64,000 bases of DNA, from contig NZ_CP020914.1 of assembly GCF_007833355.1 (NCBI RefSeq), positions 1,908,047 through 1,972,046 of the forward strand, written 5' to 3'. Every line of letters begins with the position of its first letter. Position 1 is the first letter of the stretch. The translations under genes were made by a program, and so were the position numbers. The stretch is from Denitratisoma sp. DHT3. Lineage in GTDB: Bacteria; Pseudomonadota; Gammaproteobacteria; Burkholderiales; Rhodocyclaceae. Below, one piece after another: positions 10,901-19,320 of this stretch. The notes under the pieces are model-generated. The model made no database searches. It was not told the DNA's origin and was given only the letters and a program-made list of their open reading frames with translations.

Positions 10901-10971
10901 GGAGCAAGTGTGCAGCGGGGTAAGCCCATGCCTTACCGCTCCCATCTCCAACACGCCTCACTCCACCCCCA

Positions 10972-13302
10972 ATGACCGACAACACCCCCGACCTCTTTAC
11001 GGCAGACACACCCGTGCCTCCCCCCCCCGCCCCGCCGGTGTTCGACGACGGCTCCGCGTTGCCGCTGGACGCCTATGCCGAGCGCGCCTATCTCGCCTAC
11101 GCCATGAGCGTGGTGAAGAGCCGCGCCCTGCCGCAGGTGGAGGACGGCATGAAGCCGGTGCAGCGGCGCATCCTGCACGCGATGAACGAGATGCGCCTGT
11201 CGCCCACCGCCAAGCACGTGAAGTCGGCGCGGGTGGTCGGCGACGTGATCGGCAAATACCACCCTCACGGCGACTCCAGCGTCTATGACGCGATGGTGCG
11301 GGTGGCGCAGGATTTCAGCCTGCGCTATCCGCTGGTCGACGGCCAGGGCAACTTCGGCTCGCGCGACGGCGACGGCGCGGCGGCGATGCGCTACACCGAG
11401 TGCCGCCTGACGCCGATCGCCGAGCTGCTGCTGGCCGAGATCGATCGCGGCACGGTGGACTTCGCGCCCAACTACGACGGCGCCTTCGAGGAGCCCACGC
11501 TGCTGCCGGCGCGGCTGCCCTTCGTGCTGCTGAACGGGGCTTCCGGCATCGCCGTGGGCATGGCCACCGAGATTCCCTCGCACAATCTGCGGGAAGTGGC
11601 GGAGGCCGCGCGGCTGCTGATCAGGAAGCCCGAGGCGGTGCTGGAGGAAGTGCTGGCGGTGTTGCCGGGACCGGACTTCCCCGGCGGCGGGCAGTTGATC
11701 TCGGCGCCGTCCGACATCCGCGACGCCTACGCCAGCGGTCGCGGCTCGCTGCGTCTGCGGGCGCGCTGGCGGGTGGAGGATCTGGCGCGGGGCCAGTGGC
11801 GGGTGATCGTCACCGAATTGCCGCACGGCGTCTCCACCGCCCAGGTGCTGTCGGAGATCGAGGCGCTGACCAATCCGCAGCCGCGCGCCGGCAAGAAGGA
11901 CGTCAGCCAGGAACAGAAGAACCTCAAGCAGGTGGTGCTCGGCGTGCTCGACACGGTGCGCGACGAATCCAGCGATAAGGCGCCGGTGCGCATCGTGCTG
12001 GAGCCCCGCTCCTCCCGCATCGGCCAGGACGAGTTCATGGCCGTGCTGCTGGCACACACCAGCCTGGAGGCCAGCACCTCGCTGAACTTCACCATGATCG
12101 GCCGCAATGGCCGGCCGCAGCAGAAGAACCTGCTGCAGGTGCTGCACGAGTGGATCGATTTCCGCTTCGTCACGGTGGAGCGGCGCAGCCGTCATCGCCT
12201 GGCCGAGGTGGAGCGCCGCATCCACATCCTGGAAGGGCGGATGACGGTCTTCCTGCGCATCGAGGAAGTGATCCGGGTGATCCGCGAGTCCGACGAGCCG
12301 AAGGCCGAGCTGATGGCCCATTTCGGCCTGACCGCGGTGCAGGCCGAGGACATCCTGGAAATCCGCCTGCGCCAGCTGGCGCGGCTGGAAGGCATCAAGA
12401 TCGAGAAGGAGCTGGGCGACCTACGCGACGAGCGGGGCGGTCTGCAAAAGCTCCTCGATTCGCGCAGCGAAATGACGCGGCTGATCCTGAAGGAAATCGG
12501 CGACGACGCCAAACAATACGGCGACGAGCGCCGCACCCTGATCGAGGCGGTGGCCTACACCGGCCCCGCCGAGGTTTCGGTGCCCGACGAGCCGGTGACG
12601 GTGATCCTCTCCAGGAACGGCTGGGTGCGCTCCCGCCAGGGTCACGGCATCGATCCCGAGTCGATTTCCTACAAGGCCGGCGACTTCCCCTTCCTGGTCG
12701 CCGAATCCCGCACCGTCTGGCCGCTGGTGCTGATCGACGGCAACGGCCGCGCCTACAGCGTGAAGGTCTCCGATCTGCCGGGCGGCCGGGGCGACGGCGT
12801 GCCCATCGCCACTCTGGTGGACCTGCAGGACGGCGGCAAGGTCGCTCAGGCCGTCAGCGCCGATCCCGACAGCAAACATCTCTTCGCCGGCAGCGGCGGC
12901 TACGGCTTCGTCGCCCGCCTGGGCGACCTGGTGGGGCGCAACAAGGCCGGCAAGGCCTTCCTCTCCCTGGACAAGAACGAGAAGCCCCTGAAGCCGGCCC
13001 GCACCGAGGGCGCCACGCTCTGCGCGATCTCGGCCGTCGGCCGCCTGCTGCTGTTCCCCCTGGCGGACATGCCGGAGATGAGCAAGGGCCGCGGCAACAA
13101 GATCATGGACCTGGAGCCGGCCGACGAACTGGTGGCGGTCTGCGTGAATTTCGGCAACAGCCTGACCATCGAGGGCGTCGGCCGGGGCGGCAAGCCCGGC
13201 ACGGCGGTGATCGAGGGCCGCAATCTGGACCCGTTCCGCGGCCAGCGCGCCCGCAAGGGCCATCTGGCGCCAGTGAAGATCCGGCCCGGCGGCTTGAATT
13301 GA
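10972..13302 (+). CDS. parC: DNA topoisomerase IV subunit A
   Basis: Breakage-reunion subunit of topoisomerase IV; the partner is ParE at 8222. The 776 residues include [15 protein letters not shown], the quinolone-determining region with serine retained and Asp where enteric ParC has Glu, and the active-site tyrosine Y141 in [11 protein letters not shown]. The C-terminal part has the ParC beta-pinwheel repeats. A proline-rich N-terminal extension (about residues 10-25) is encoded partly by a run of nine cytosines at 11020-11028. It ends just before a dispersed repeat. Confidence 0.96.
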   Translation: MTDNTPDLFTADTPVPPPPAPPVFDDGSALPLDAYAERAYLAYAMSVVKSRALPQVEDGMKPVQRRILHAMNEMRLSPTAKHVKSARVVGDVIGKYHPHGDSSVYDAMVRVAQDFSLRYPLVDGQGNFGSRDGDGAAAMRYTECRLTPIAELLLAEIDRGTVDFAPNYDGAFEEPTLLPARLPFVLLNGASGIAVGMATEIPSHNLREVAEAARLLIRKPEAVLEEVLAVLPGPDFPGGGQLISAPSDIRDAYASGRGSLRLRARWRVEDLARGQWRVIVTELPHGVSTAQVLSEIEALTNPQPRAGKKDVSQEQKNLKQVVLGVLDTVRDESSDKAPVRIVLEPRSSRIGQDEFMAVLLAHTSLEASTSLNFTMIGRNGRPQQKNLLQVLHEWIDFRFVTVERRSRHRLAEVERRIHILEGRMTVFLRIEEVIRVIRESDEPKAELMAHFGLTAVQAEDILEIRLRQLARLEGIKIEKELGDLRDERGGLQKLLDSRSEMTRLILKEIGDDAKQYGDERRTLIEAVAYTGPAEVSVPDEPVTVILSRNGWVRSRQGHGIDPESISYKAGDFPFLVAESRTVWPLVLIDGNGRAYSVKVSDLPGGRGDGVPIATLVDLQDGGKVAQAVSADPDSKHLFAGSGGYGFVARLGDLVGRNKAGKAFLSLDKNEKPLKPARTEGATLCAISAVGRLLLFPLADMPEMSKGRGNKIMDLEPADELVAVCVNFGNSLTIEGVGRGGKPGTAVIEGRNLDPFRGQRARKGHLAPVKIRPGGLN
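11020..11028 (+). other. C9 homopolymer tract inside parC
   Basis: Nine consecutive cytosines lie about 50 nt into the parC coding sequence, encoding part of a Pro-rich leader. A one-base slip here would shift the frame of an essential gene. Confidence 0.8.
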
Positions 13303-13317
13303 GGGCTTGAACGAGGC

Positions 13318-13412
13318 GCTCGCCCCGAGCCCTTCGGCGAGACTCAGAACAAGTTTGTCGAAGGGCTTGGCCGGCAGGGCTTCGACGGACTCAGCCCGAA
13401 CGGGTGGTGATT
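13318..13412. repeat. Dispersed palindromic repeat between parC and rhuM
   Basis: AGCCCTTCG (13328-13336) pairs with CGAAGGGCT (13359-13367). The following TTCGACGGACTCAGCCCGAACGG segment is of the TTCGACAGGCTCAG type that recurs in intergenic regions of many proteobacteria. The element separates the housekeeping gene from a low-GC gene. Confidence 0.65.
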
Positions 13413-13444
13413 TAAATGCGCGAGATCGCAAGGGATGCTCAAGC

Positions 13445-14485
13445 ATGACAAAGAAATCCGTACAGAACAGCATTGTCCGTTCATCGGCAGCGGAGTACCT
13501 GACCTTTGTCGCCGCCAGAGGACAAGGGAGTGTCGAAGCCATCTACGCAAATGAAAACGTGTGGCTCACCCAGAAGATGATGGCCCTGCTCTACGACGTG
13601 GATGTGAGAACCATCAACTACCACCTGAAAACGGTGTTTGCTGACAGTGAATTGGACGCAAATTCAGTTATCCAAAATTTTCGGATAACTGCCGCAGACC
13701 GCAAGAGCTACGACACCAAGCATTACAGCCTGAAAGCCATTATCGCGGTTGGCTACAAGGTCAATTCCGAACGTGCCGTGCAGTTCCGGAAATGGGCGAC
13801 CACCATCCTTGAGTCTTTCACCATCAAGGGTTTCGCGATGGACGATGAGCGCCTGAAGAACGACGGATCAGTGCTCACCAAGCAGTATTTTGAAGAACAG
13901 TTGCAGCGTATCCGGGAAATCCGGCTGTCTGAGCGCAAGTTCTACCAGAAGATCACAGACATCTACGCTACGGCGCTTGACTACGACGGCAAGGCTCAGG
14001 CCACCCAGCGTTTCTTCGCCACGGTGCAAAACAAACTGCACTGGGCCATTCATGGCCAGACGGCGGCAGAAGTGATCTACAGCCGTGCCGATGCTGCCAA
14101 AGACAATATGGGCCTGAGCACCTGGAAGGATGCGCCCACCGGCAAGATTCAGAAATTCGATGTGACTGTTGCCAAGAACTATCTCTCCGAAGGCGAGATG
14201 GCTCAATTGCAGCGCTTGGTGTCTGCCTATCTGGACGTGGCCGAGGACATGGCAATCCGCCAAATCCCAATGACCATGCAGGATTGGGAAACCCGCCTGA
14301 ATCGATTCATTGAAGCGACCGACCGAGCCACATTGCAGGACGCTGGCAAGGTATCAATGGAAATTGCCAAGGCGTATGCCGAGAGCGAATTCGAGAAATA
14401 CCGCTTGATTCAAGATCAACAGTACGTGTCTGACTTCGACCGGCTTCTACAAATCAGCAGCGACAATGAGGGCAATAACAAATGA
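13445..14485 (+). CDS. RhuM-family protein
   Basis: The 346-residue cytoplasmic protein matches the RhuM family (named from Salmonella SPI-3), whose biochemical role is not established. The N-terminal part (VWLTQKMMALLYDVDVRTIN, then HLKTVFADSEL, YSLKAIIAVGYKVNSERAVQ) resembles a winged or KilA-N-like nucleic-acid-binding fold. The rest is helical. The ATG at 13445 is taken; the open frame further upstream runs through the repeat. GC content is clearly lower than in the flanking genes, and repeats lie on both sides, which suggests horizontal acquisition. It has no operon partner. Confidence 0.85.
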   Translation: MTKKSVQNSIVRSSAAEYLTFVAARGQGSVEAIYANENVWLTQKMMALLYDVDVRTINYHLKTVFADSELDANSVIQNFRITAADRKSYDTKHYSLKAIIAVGYKVNSERAVQFRKWATTILESFTIKGFAMDDERLKNDGSVLTKQYFEEQLQRIREIRLSERKFYQKITDIYATALDYDGKAQATQRFFATVQNKLHWAIHGQTAAEVIYSRADAAKDNMGLSTWKDAPTGKIQKFDVTVAKNYLSEGEMAQLQRLVSAYLDVAEDMAIRQIPMTMQDWETRLNRFIEATDRATLQDAGKVSMEIAKAYAESEFEKYRLIQDQQYVSDFDRLLQISSDNEGNNK

Positions 14486-14764
14486 GCTACTTGGATATTT
14501 AGGGCGAGAACGCCCACAGTGTTGGTCGAGACAAAACACACGCGGAGCGTTTAGCAGGAATCGTTACAAGTCAGCCCAAGACACACTATTTGTCGAAGCC
14601 CCATTTACGCGCTGCCCCGACAGCGCTTTTCCGCCGGGCCGCCTTTCCCACGAGGGGGAAAGCGGCACGCGGCGAAGCCGCATCCTATCGGTGCCGCCAC
14701 AGCGCTCCCCGTAACTTCGAGCGCAGCGAGCCGTATCGCCCCCCCCCGGAGGGGGGTGAGCCAG
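14486..14764. other. Intergenic region between rhuM and cyclase gene
   Basis: The first 130 nt hold nothing recognisable apart from a six-codon ATG-to-stop stub (MSYLDI) overlapping the rhuM stop. The remainder is a family A dispersed repeat. The two flanking genes converge here. Confidence 0.6.
14617..14759 (-). repeat. Dispersed repeat, family A, copy 1
   Basis: Read on the minus strand it contains GGCACCGATAGGATGCGGCT, TCGCCGCGTGCCGCTTTC and GGCGGAAAAGC, preceded by GGCTCGCTGCGCTCG. The same ordered blocks occur at 29270-29380 and 30252-30405. It includes a C9/G6 hairpin near 14740-14757. Confidence 0.8.
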
Positions 14765-16057
14765 CTACCCAACCCCGGCGCGAAGCAGGAAGTTGCCCAG
14801 GTGGAAGTCGTTCTTGGTGGTGTGATTGATCTGCCAATCCACCAGCAGGAGCTGGATGCGGAACAGCAGGTAGAGCCGGTCCCGCTCGGCGGCGAGGATT
14901 TCCGCGCGCAACTGCTCGTAGGCCACCAGGAAGGCGTGATGCTGGCGCAGGTGCTCGTGGATGAAGGGATAGCCGTAGCGCCGCATCAGGTTCTCCTCGG
15001 TGCTGAAATGCTCCAGGGTGAAATCGGCGAATCCCTGCAGGGCCTCGGCAATGGGGCCATCTCCGCGCGCCACATGCTCGGAGAGCGCGGCGACCCGTGC
15101 CAGCAGTTCCTTGTGCTGGGCATCGACTTCCTCGATCAGCACCGAGTATTCGTCGCGCCAGGCGGTATCGGGCATCCGACTCTTGACCGAGCCCTGGCCG
15201 GCATCGGCGCAGCGGTTCAGATAGCTGCGCGCGGTCTTGTCGTCGGGCGCGTTGCGCAGGCACTCCTCCAGCAGCGGCCGGGCTCGATCCGCGCGGCCCA
15301 TATGGGAAAAAGCGACCGCCTCCTCGAACATCGCCTTGGTTTCCTGCTTGGCCAGCCAGAGGGGTTCGGGATCGGCGTCGAAGACTTCATAGACGGACTG
15401 CGCCTGATAGCGCCCCCGCACCGAGAGCCGATCGAGAAAGCGGATCGAATAGGCGCCCGGGTCCTGCAGCGAATGCAGGGTGTGGTCGCTGATGATCAGC
15501 GGCGTGCCATAGTTCTTGGTCAGCCCTTCAAGGCGGGAGGCCAGGTTCACCGAGTCGCCGATCACGGTGCTGTCCATGCGGCTGGGGCCGCCCACGGTCC
15601 CCATCATGACCAGGCCGGTGTTGATGCCGATGCCGATCCGGATCGGCGTGTAGCCGGCACGGGCGCGCCCCTGGTTGTAGATCACGAGGCGCCGCAGCAT
15701 GTCGATGCCGGCGCGCACGCCGTCGTCGGCGGAACCGGGAAACAAGGCCATGATGCCATCGCCGATGTACTTGTCGATGATGCCGCGATTGCGGCTCACC
15801 ACGGGCTCCATGGTGGACAGATAGGAATTGATGAAACGGAAATTCTCGGCCGGCAGGATGGATTCGGACAGCAAGGTGAAGTCCCGGATGTCCGAGAACA
15901 GCAGGGTCATTTCCTTTTCGACGTGGTCCCCCAGTTCCACATCGACGATGCTGGGGCGCCCGAGCAGCTGCAGGAATTGCTGGGGCACGAAGCGGCCGTA
16001 GGCGGCTTCGTGCTCGGGCATCCGGGAGGTGGCCGGTATCGGATTATCAGCGGACAT
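14765..16057 (-). CDS. Class III nucleotide cyclase fused to bacteriohemerythrin
   Basis: The 430-residue soluble protein has three parts. The cyclase domain (about 45-225) has metal aspartates D56 (LLFSDIRDF) and D100 (DKYIGDGIM) and the transition-state pair N171/R175 (IGDSVNLASRLEG). The Lys/Thr pair (K96, T164) fits adenylate cyclase. A TPR-like linker covers 235-285. The C-terminal hemerythrin domain keeps all seven diiron ligands with canonical spacing: H315, H350, E354, H369, H373, H412, D417. It probably makes a cyclic nucleotide in response to O2 or a related ligand. Both domains look catalytically complete. The gene follows a hairpin downstream of fliE, and its product may connect aerotaxis or motility with oxygen. 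Confidence 0.9.
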   Translation of the reverse strand: MSADNPIPATSRMPEHEAAYGRFVPQQFLQLLGRPSIVDVELGDHVEKEMTLLFSDIRDFTLLSESILPAENFRFINSYLSTMEPVVSRNRGIIDKYIGDGIMALFPGSADDGVRAGIDMLRRLVIYNQGRARAGYTPIRIGIGINTGLVMMGTVGGPSRMDSTVIGDSVNLASRLEGLTKNYGTPLIISDHTLHSLQDPGAYSIRFLDRLSVRGRYQAQSVYEVFDADPEPLWLAKQETKAMFEEAVAFSHMGRADRARPLLEECLRNAPDDKTARSYLNRCADAGQGSVKSRMPDTAWRDEYSVLIEEVDAQHKELLARVAALSEHVARGDGPIAEALQGFADFTLEHFSTEENLMRRYGYPFIHEHLRQHHAFLVAYEQLRAEILAAERDRLYLLFRIQLLLVDWQINHTTKNDFHLGNFLLRAGVG

Positions 16058-16072
16058 GGTCGCAGTATAAAT

Positions 16073-16100
16073 GCCAAGCCCCGGCAGACCGGGGCTTGGC
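16073..16100 (-). terminator. Hairpin between fliE and the cyclase gene
   Basis: A perfect 12-bp stem (GCCAAGCCCCGG / CCGGGGCTTGGC) with a 4-nt loop is followed on the minus strand by ATTTAT. It probably terminates the short sigma54-driven fliE transcript. It also sits only about 15 nt before the cyclase ATG, so read-through would be attenuated. Confidence 0.65.
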
Positions 16101-16165
16101 GGGGAGCGGAATCAGATGGCGCAGGAAATTCTCACACCGGCTGCTCAAGGGGTGGGGGCGGCCGC

Positions 16166-16492
16166 TCAGACCGGCATGTTCATGATGTCGTTGTAGGCGG
16201 AAACCAGTTTGTTTCGCACCTGGACCATCTGCTGAAAGGAAAGATTGGCCTTTTGCAGATTGACCATGACATCCTGAAGGTTCACGTTGCTCTGGCCGCT
16301 GGCGAAATCCTCGGTCATCGTCTTGGCGCTCTGCTGGGCCTGGTTGACCTGCTCCAGGGCGCCCTTCAGCACCTGGGAAAAGTCCGGCCCGCCGGTCTCC
16401 TGGGCGGTGCCCGCCGGCTTGCCCTGTGCCAGGGCGGATGCCGCCCTGAGTTCGGCGAGCATGGCGTCGATATTGCGCGTGTCGATGGACAT
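16166..16492 (-). CDS. fliE: Flagellar hook-basal body complex protein FliE
   Basis: FliE joins the MS ring (FliF) to the proximal rod and is the first axial protein exported. At 108 residues it has normal length, with the conserved C-terminal pattern (DVMVNLQKANLSFQQMVQVR, NKLVSAYNDIM). The ATG at 16492 (MSIDTRNIDAML) is chosen; the open frame extends 20 codons into the promoter region. A near-perfect sigma54 promoter lies 40-55 nt upstream, overlapping the end of fleR. Confidence 0.94.
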   Translation of the reverse strand: MSIDTRNIDAMLAELRAASALAQGKPAGTAQETGGPDFSQVLKGALEQVNQAQQSAKTMTEDFASGQSNVNLQDVMVNLQKANLSFQQMVQVRNKLVSAYNDIMNMPV

Positions 16493-16531
16493 GTCGGAAA
16501 TGGCCGTCTGGTTAACTGTCCCGATTCTAAG

Positions 16532-16547
16532 AGCAAACGACGTGCCC
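16532..16547 (-). promoter_or_regulatory. sigma54 promoter of fliE
   Basis: On the minus strand GGGCACGTCGTTTGCT matches the TGGCACG-N4-TTGCW consensus at 11 of 12 positions. The predicted start is near 16521, 29 nt before the ATG. It directly abuts the fleR stop, so fliE can be induced separately from fleSR. Confidence 0.85.
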
Positions 16548-16548
16548 G

Positions 16549-17910
16549 TCATTCATTTTCGATGTGCCCCTCGTCACGATACTGCGCCAGTTTGTAGCGC
16601 AAAGTCCGTTCGGAGATGCCCAGCAGTTCCACCGCCTTCTTGCGCGAGCCGCCCACCTTGGACAGGGTGTCGAGAATGTGCTGGCGCTCCAAGTCCTTCA
16701 TATTTGAGGAGGAAATGCTCTCCATCCGTTCCTCGGCGACCACGGCCAAGGGCGCCGGCTGGGCGGGGACGATGACGGACGGAGGGGGCGTCGAGTGCCG
16801 CGCCAACAGCAGATGGTCGGCCTCGACCGTATCGCCGGACGCCAGGATCAGCGCGCGCTGAACGACATTTTCGAGTTCGCGCACATTGCCCGGCCAGCCA
16901 TGGGCGGCAAGTTTTGCCGCCGCTCCCGGGCTCAGAGCCACATGCCGCCCATTGCGGGCGCCGTAAATCCCGAGGAAATGGCGCGCCAGGGGCAGGATGT
17001 CGCCGGACCGTTCGCGCAGGGATGGAATGTGCAGGGGAAAGACGTTCAGCCGGTAGTACAAATCCTCGCGGAACCGGTGCTGGCGCACCTCCTCCGCCAT
17101 ATCCCGGTTCGACGTGGCCAGCACCCGGATGTCGATCGGCACCGGCTTGCGGCCGCCAACCCGCTCCACTTCCCGCTCCTGGAGCACCCGCAGCAGCTTG
17201 GCCTGAAGCGCCAGCGGCATTTCGGAGATTTCGTCCAACAGCAGCGTGCCGCCGTCGGCCTGTTCGAATTTGCCGGCCTGGGCGGCCTGGGCGCCGGTGA
17301 AGGCGCCCTTCTCATGACCGAACAGGGTGGCTTCCAGCAGATTGTCCGGAATCGCCGCGCAGTTGATGGCGACGAAAGGCCCCGCCGCGCGGGCCGACTG
17401 GTCATGGATGTAGCGGGCGAACACTTCCTTGCCGGTGCCCGATTCGCCGGTCAGCATCACCGTCGCGTCGGTCCGGGCAACCCGTGCCGCCAGCAGCAGG
17501 ACCTCGCGGGTCAGCGGGTCCTCGGCCACCACGCCCTCGGCGGCCGGGGCGATGGCATAGCGTTCGATCTGGGCCAGCAGATCGCGCGGCTCGAAGGGCT
17601 TCAACATGAAATCGCAGGCGCCGCCGCGCATGGCGGCCACCGCCTTGTCCACATCGCCGAACGCGGTCATCAGCAGCACCGGCAGGTTCGGCCGGCGGCG
17701 CCGGATCTCGCCCAGCAGTTGCAGGCCGTCCATCGGCGCCATGCGCAGATCGGACACCACCATATGGAAGTCGCGGCTCTCGATCTGCGCCAGGGCCGGC
17801 TGCCCTCCGGCGGCGCCGGTGACGGCGTGCCCCGCCGCCTCCAGCGTGATGGAAAGCGCATCGCGCAGCGCGTCGTCGTCCTCGACGACCAGTATCTTGA
17901 GCTTGTTCAT
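16549..17910 (-). CDS. fleR: sigma54-dependent response regulator FleR/FlrC
   Basis: NtrC-type activator of mid-level flagellar genes, phosphorylated by the sensor encoded upstream. Domains: receiver (1-120, phospho-acceptor D54 in VVSDLRMAPMDG), AAA+ (about 130-370, Walker A GESGTGKE with K160, sigma54 loop GAFTGA 201-206, DEISEM Walker B), and a Fis-type helix-turn-helix (about 415-450, KKAVELLGISERTLRYKL). The protein has 453 residues; the ATG at 17910 is preferred over GTG at 17916. The sigma54 promoters in the window are its probable targets. Confidence 0.93.
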   Translation of the reverse strand: MNKLKILVVEDDDALRDALSITLEAAGHAVTGAAGGQPALAQIESRDFHMVVSDLRMAPMDGLQLLGEIRRRRPNLPVLLMTAFGDVDKAVAAMRGGACDFMLKPFEPRDLLAQIERYAIAPAAEGVVAEDPLTREVLLLAARVARTDATVMLTGESGTGKEVFARYIHDQSARAAGPFVAINCAAIPDNLLEATLFGHEKGAFTGAQAAQAGKFEQADGGTLLLDEISEMPLALQAKLLRVLQEREVERVGGRKPVPIDIRVLATSNRDMAEEVRQHRFREDLYYRLNVFPLHIPSLRERSGDILPLARHFLGIYGARNGRHVALSPGAAAKLAAHGWPGNVRELENVVQRALILASGDTVEADHLLLARHSTPPPSVIVPAQPAPLAVVAEERMESISSSNMKDLERQHILDTLSKVGGSRKKAVELLGISERTLRYKLAQYRDEGHIENE

Positions 17911-18013
17911 GGGCACGATTCAACCACAAGGCCGTGCCGGATGGCGCGGCGGACCAGCGCCATCGCATGAACTTCAACGCCTGTCTCGTCAAAGGGAAGG
18001 CCGGAATGCCGAA

Positions 18014-19159
18014 TCACGGCCGCGGCTCCATGCCTTGCTGACGCGCCACGCTGAACACGAATTCGGTTCCCTGCCCGGCCTGGGAGCTGACCTCGATGCC
18101 GCCCCCATGGACACGGGCCACGCCCCGTGCGATCGCCAGGCCCAGTCCGGTGCCCTCGGCCCGGGTGGTGAAGAAGGGTTCGAACACGCGGGCCACCACC
18201 TCGGGCGCCATGCCCTTGCCGTTATCGCGAATGATGAAATCGATGCGATCGACGTGGCCCTGCGTCGTCAATTCCACCCGTCCGCCGGCGCATACCGCGT
18301 GGAGCGCATTTTCCAGAAGATTGGCCAGAGCCCCGGCCAACTCCTTGCGATTGCCGGTGAACTCCAGCCCCCCCGCCTCATCCGCGACCACGAACTCCAC
18401 GCCCCTCTGCCGCGCCAACGGTTCGATGGTGTGCACCGTGTCCTGGACCAGTTCCGCCACCGTCATGGGCTCCCGCCCCAGGATCTCGCCCCGCGCGAAC
18501 AGCAGCATGTCGCGGATCAGGCGCTCCAGGGCCCGCAAGCGGGCCACGGTCTTCTGGGCGATCGGAATCCGGGTCGCCTCGGGCAGATCCGGATTTTCCA
18601 GGTTGCCGGCGTAGAGCAGCGCCGCGGCCAGCGGCGTGCGCAATTGGTGGGCGAGCTGGGCGGCCATTTCCCCCATGGCGGCCAGCCGCTCATTGCGCTC
18701 GGCCTGGGTCTTGAGACGGTGGGCCTCGGTGATGTCGTGCAGCAGGACGATCCGTCCACCGGCGGAATCCAGGGCGCTGACGGTCATCGCCAAACGCCGC
18801 TCGCGCGCCGGCATGACCCAGTATTCGCCGGGCAGATCGCTTTCATGCAGCCGCTGCGCCTCGACCGCGGACCAGTTCAGCCCTTCGACATTGCCGGCCA
18901 ACAGGCGTCCGGCCGCCGGGTTTGCCTGGACCGCGAGGCCATTCCCATCCACCACGATCACGCCGGCCGGAAGAGCGTCCTGCAGCAGCGCCATGCGCTC
19001 GGTGAGCTGCGCCACCTGGCCCTGCAGCTGCGAATAGGCGCCGGACAGCTCGCTGGACACCTGATTGAACAGGCGAAAGGCTTCCGCCAGGCGCTCGGCT
19101 TCGGCGCTGCGCAGTTCTCCCGATCCCGCCAAATCGGCCAAATTCTCTGGATGGCTCAT
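18014..19159 (-). CDS. fleS: Flagellar two-component sensor kinase FleS/FlrB
   Basis: Cytoplasmic histidine kinase partner of FleR. The 381 residues contain a PAS domain (about 58-145, with GVIVVDGNG and LLHDITEAHRL), a HisKA dimer helix with H171 in AAQLAHQLRTPLAAALLYAG, and an HATPase_c domain (LLENALHAV N-box, DNGKGM G1, GTGLGLAIARG G2). No transmembrane segment is present, as in other FleS/FlrB proteins. The ATG at 19159 is taken, since the upstream open frame has no family similarity. About 100 nt separate it from fleR. It is divergent from fliF, with a palindrome in between. Confidence 0.92.
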   Translation of the reverse strand: MSHPENLADLAGSGELRSAEAERLAEAFRLFNQVSSELSGAYSQLQGQVAQLTERMALLQDALPAGVIVVDGNGLAVQANPAAGRLLAGNVEGLNWSAVEAQRLHESDLPGEYWVMPARERRLAMTVSALDSAGGRIVLLHDITEAHRLKTQAERNERLAAMGEMAAQLAHQLRTPLAAALLYAGNLENPDLPEATRIPIAQKTVARLRALERLIRDMLLFARGEILGREPMTVAELVQDTVHTIEPLARQRGVEFVVADEAGGLEFTGNRKELAGALANLLENALHAVCAGGRVELTTQGHVDRIDFIIRDNGKGMAPEVVARVFEPFFTTRAEGTGLGLAIARGVARVHGGGIEVSSQAGQGTEFVFSVARQQGMEPRP

Positions 19160-19218
19160 GGCCGGCGATGATGGCAGATTCACCCTCCCGCCACAATCGA
19201 AAGCGCCCCCAAATAGGC

Positions 19219-19233
19219 GGCAATAATTGCCGT
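19219..19233. promoter_or_regulatory. Palindrome CGGCAA-N3-TTGCCG between fleS and fliF
   Basis: CGGCAATAATTGCCG has perfect 7-bp arms. It lies 9 nt upstream of the fliF -24 element (centre about -42) and 60 nt from the fleS ATG. It is identical in its arms to sites before flgK, flgB and flhB. Proposed as an activator or operator site serving this divergent region. Confidence 0.75.
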
Positions 19234-19241
19234 TAATTGCT

Positions 19242-19257
19242 GGAACTCCGCTTGCTT
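19242..19257 (+). promoter_or_regulatory. sigma54 promoter of the fliF operon
   Basis: TGGAACTCCGCTTGCT matches TGGCACG-N4-TTGCW at 10 of 12 positions, including all of TTGCT. The predicted start is near 19268, about 53 nt before the fliF ATG. A second inverted repeat (GGGCAAAAATGCCC, 19277-19290) follows the start point. Confidence 0.85.
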
Positions 19258-19320
19258 TGCGGCGACACAATCGGCATGGGCAAAAATGCCCGCACATCAG
19301 GACACCACCACAAGCAGCGA

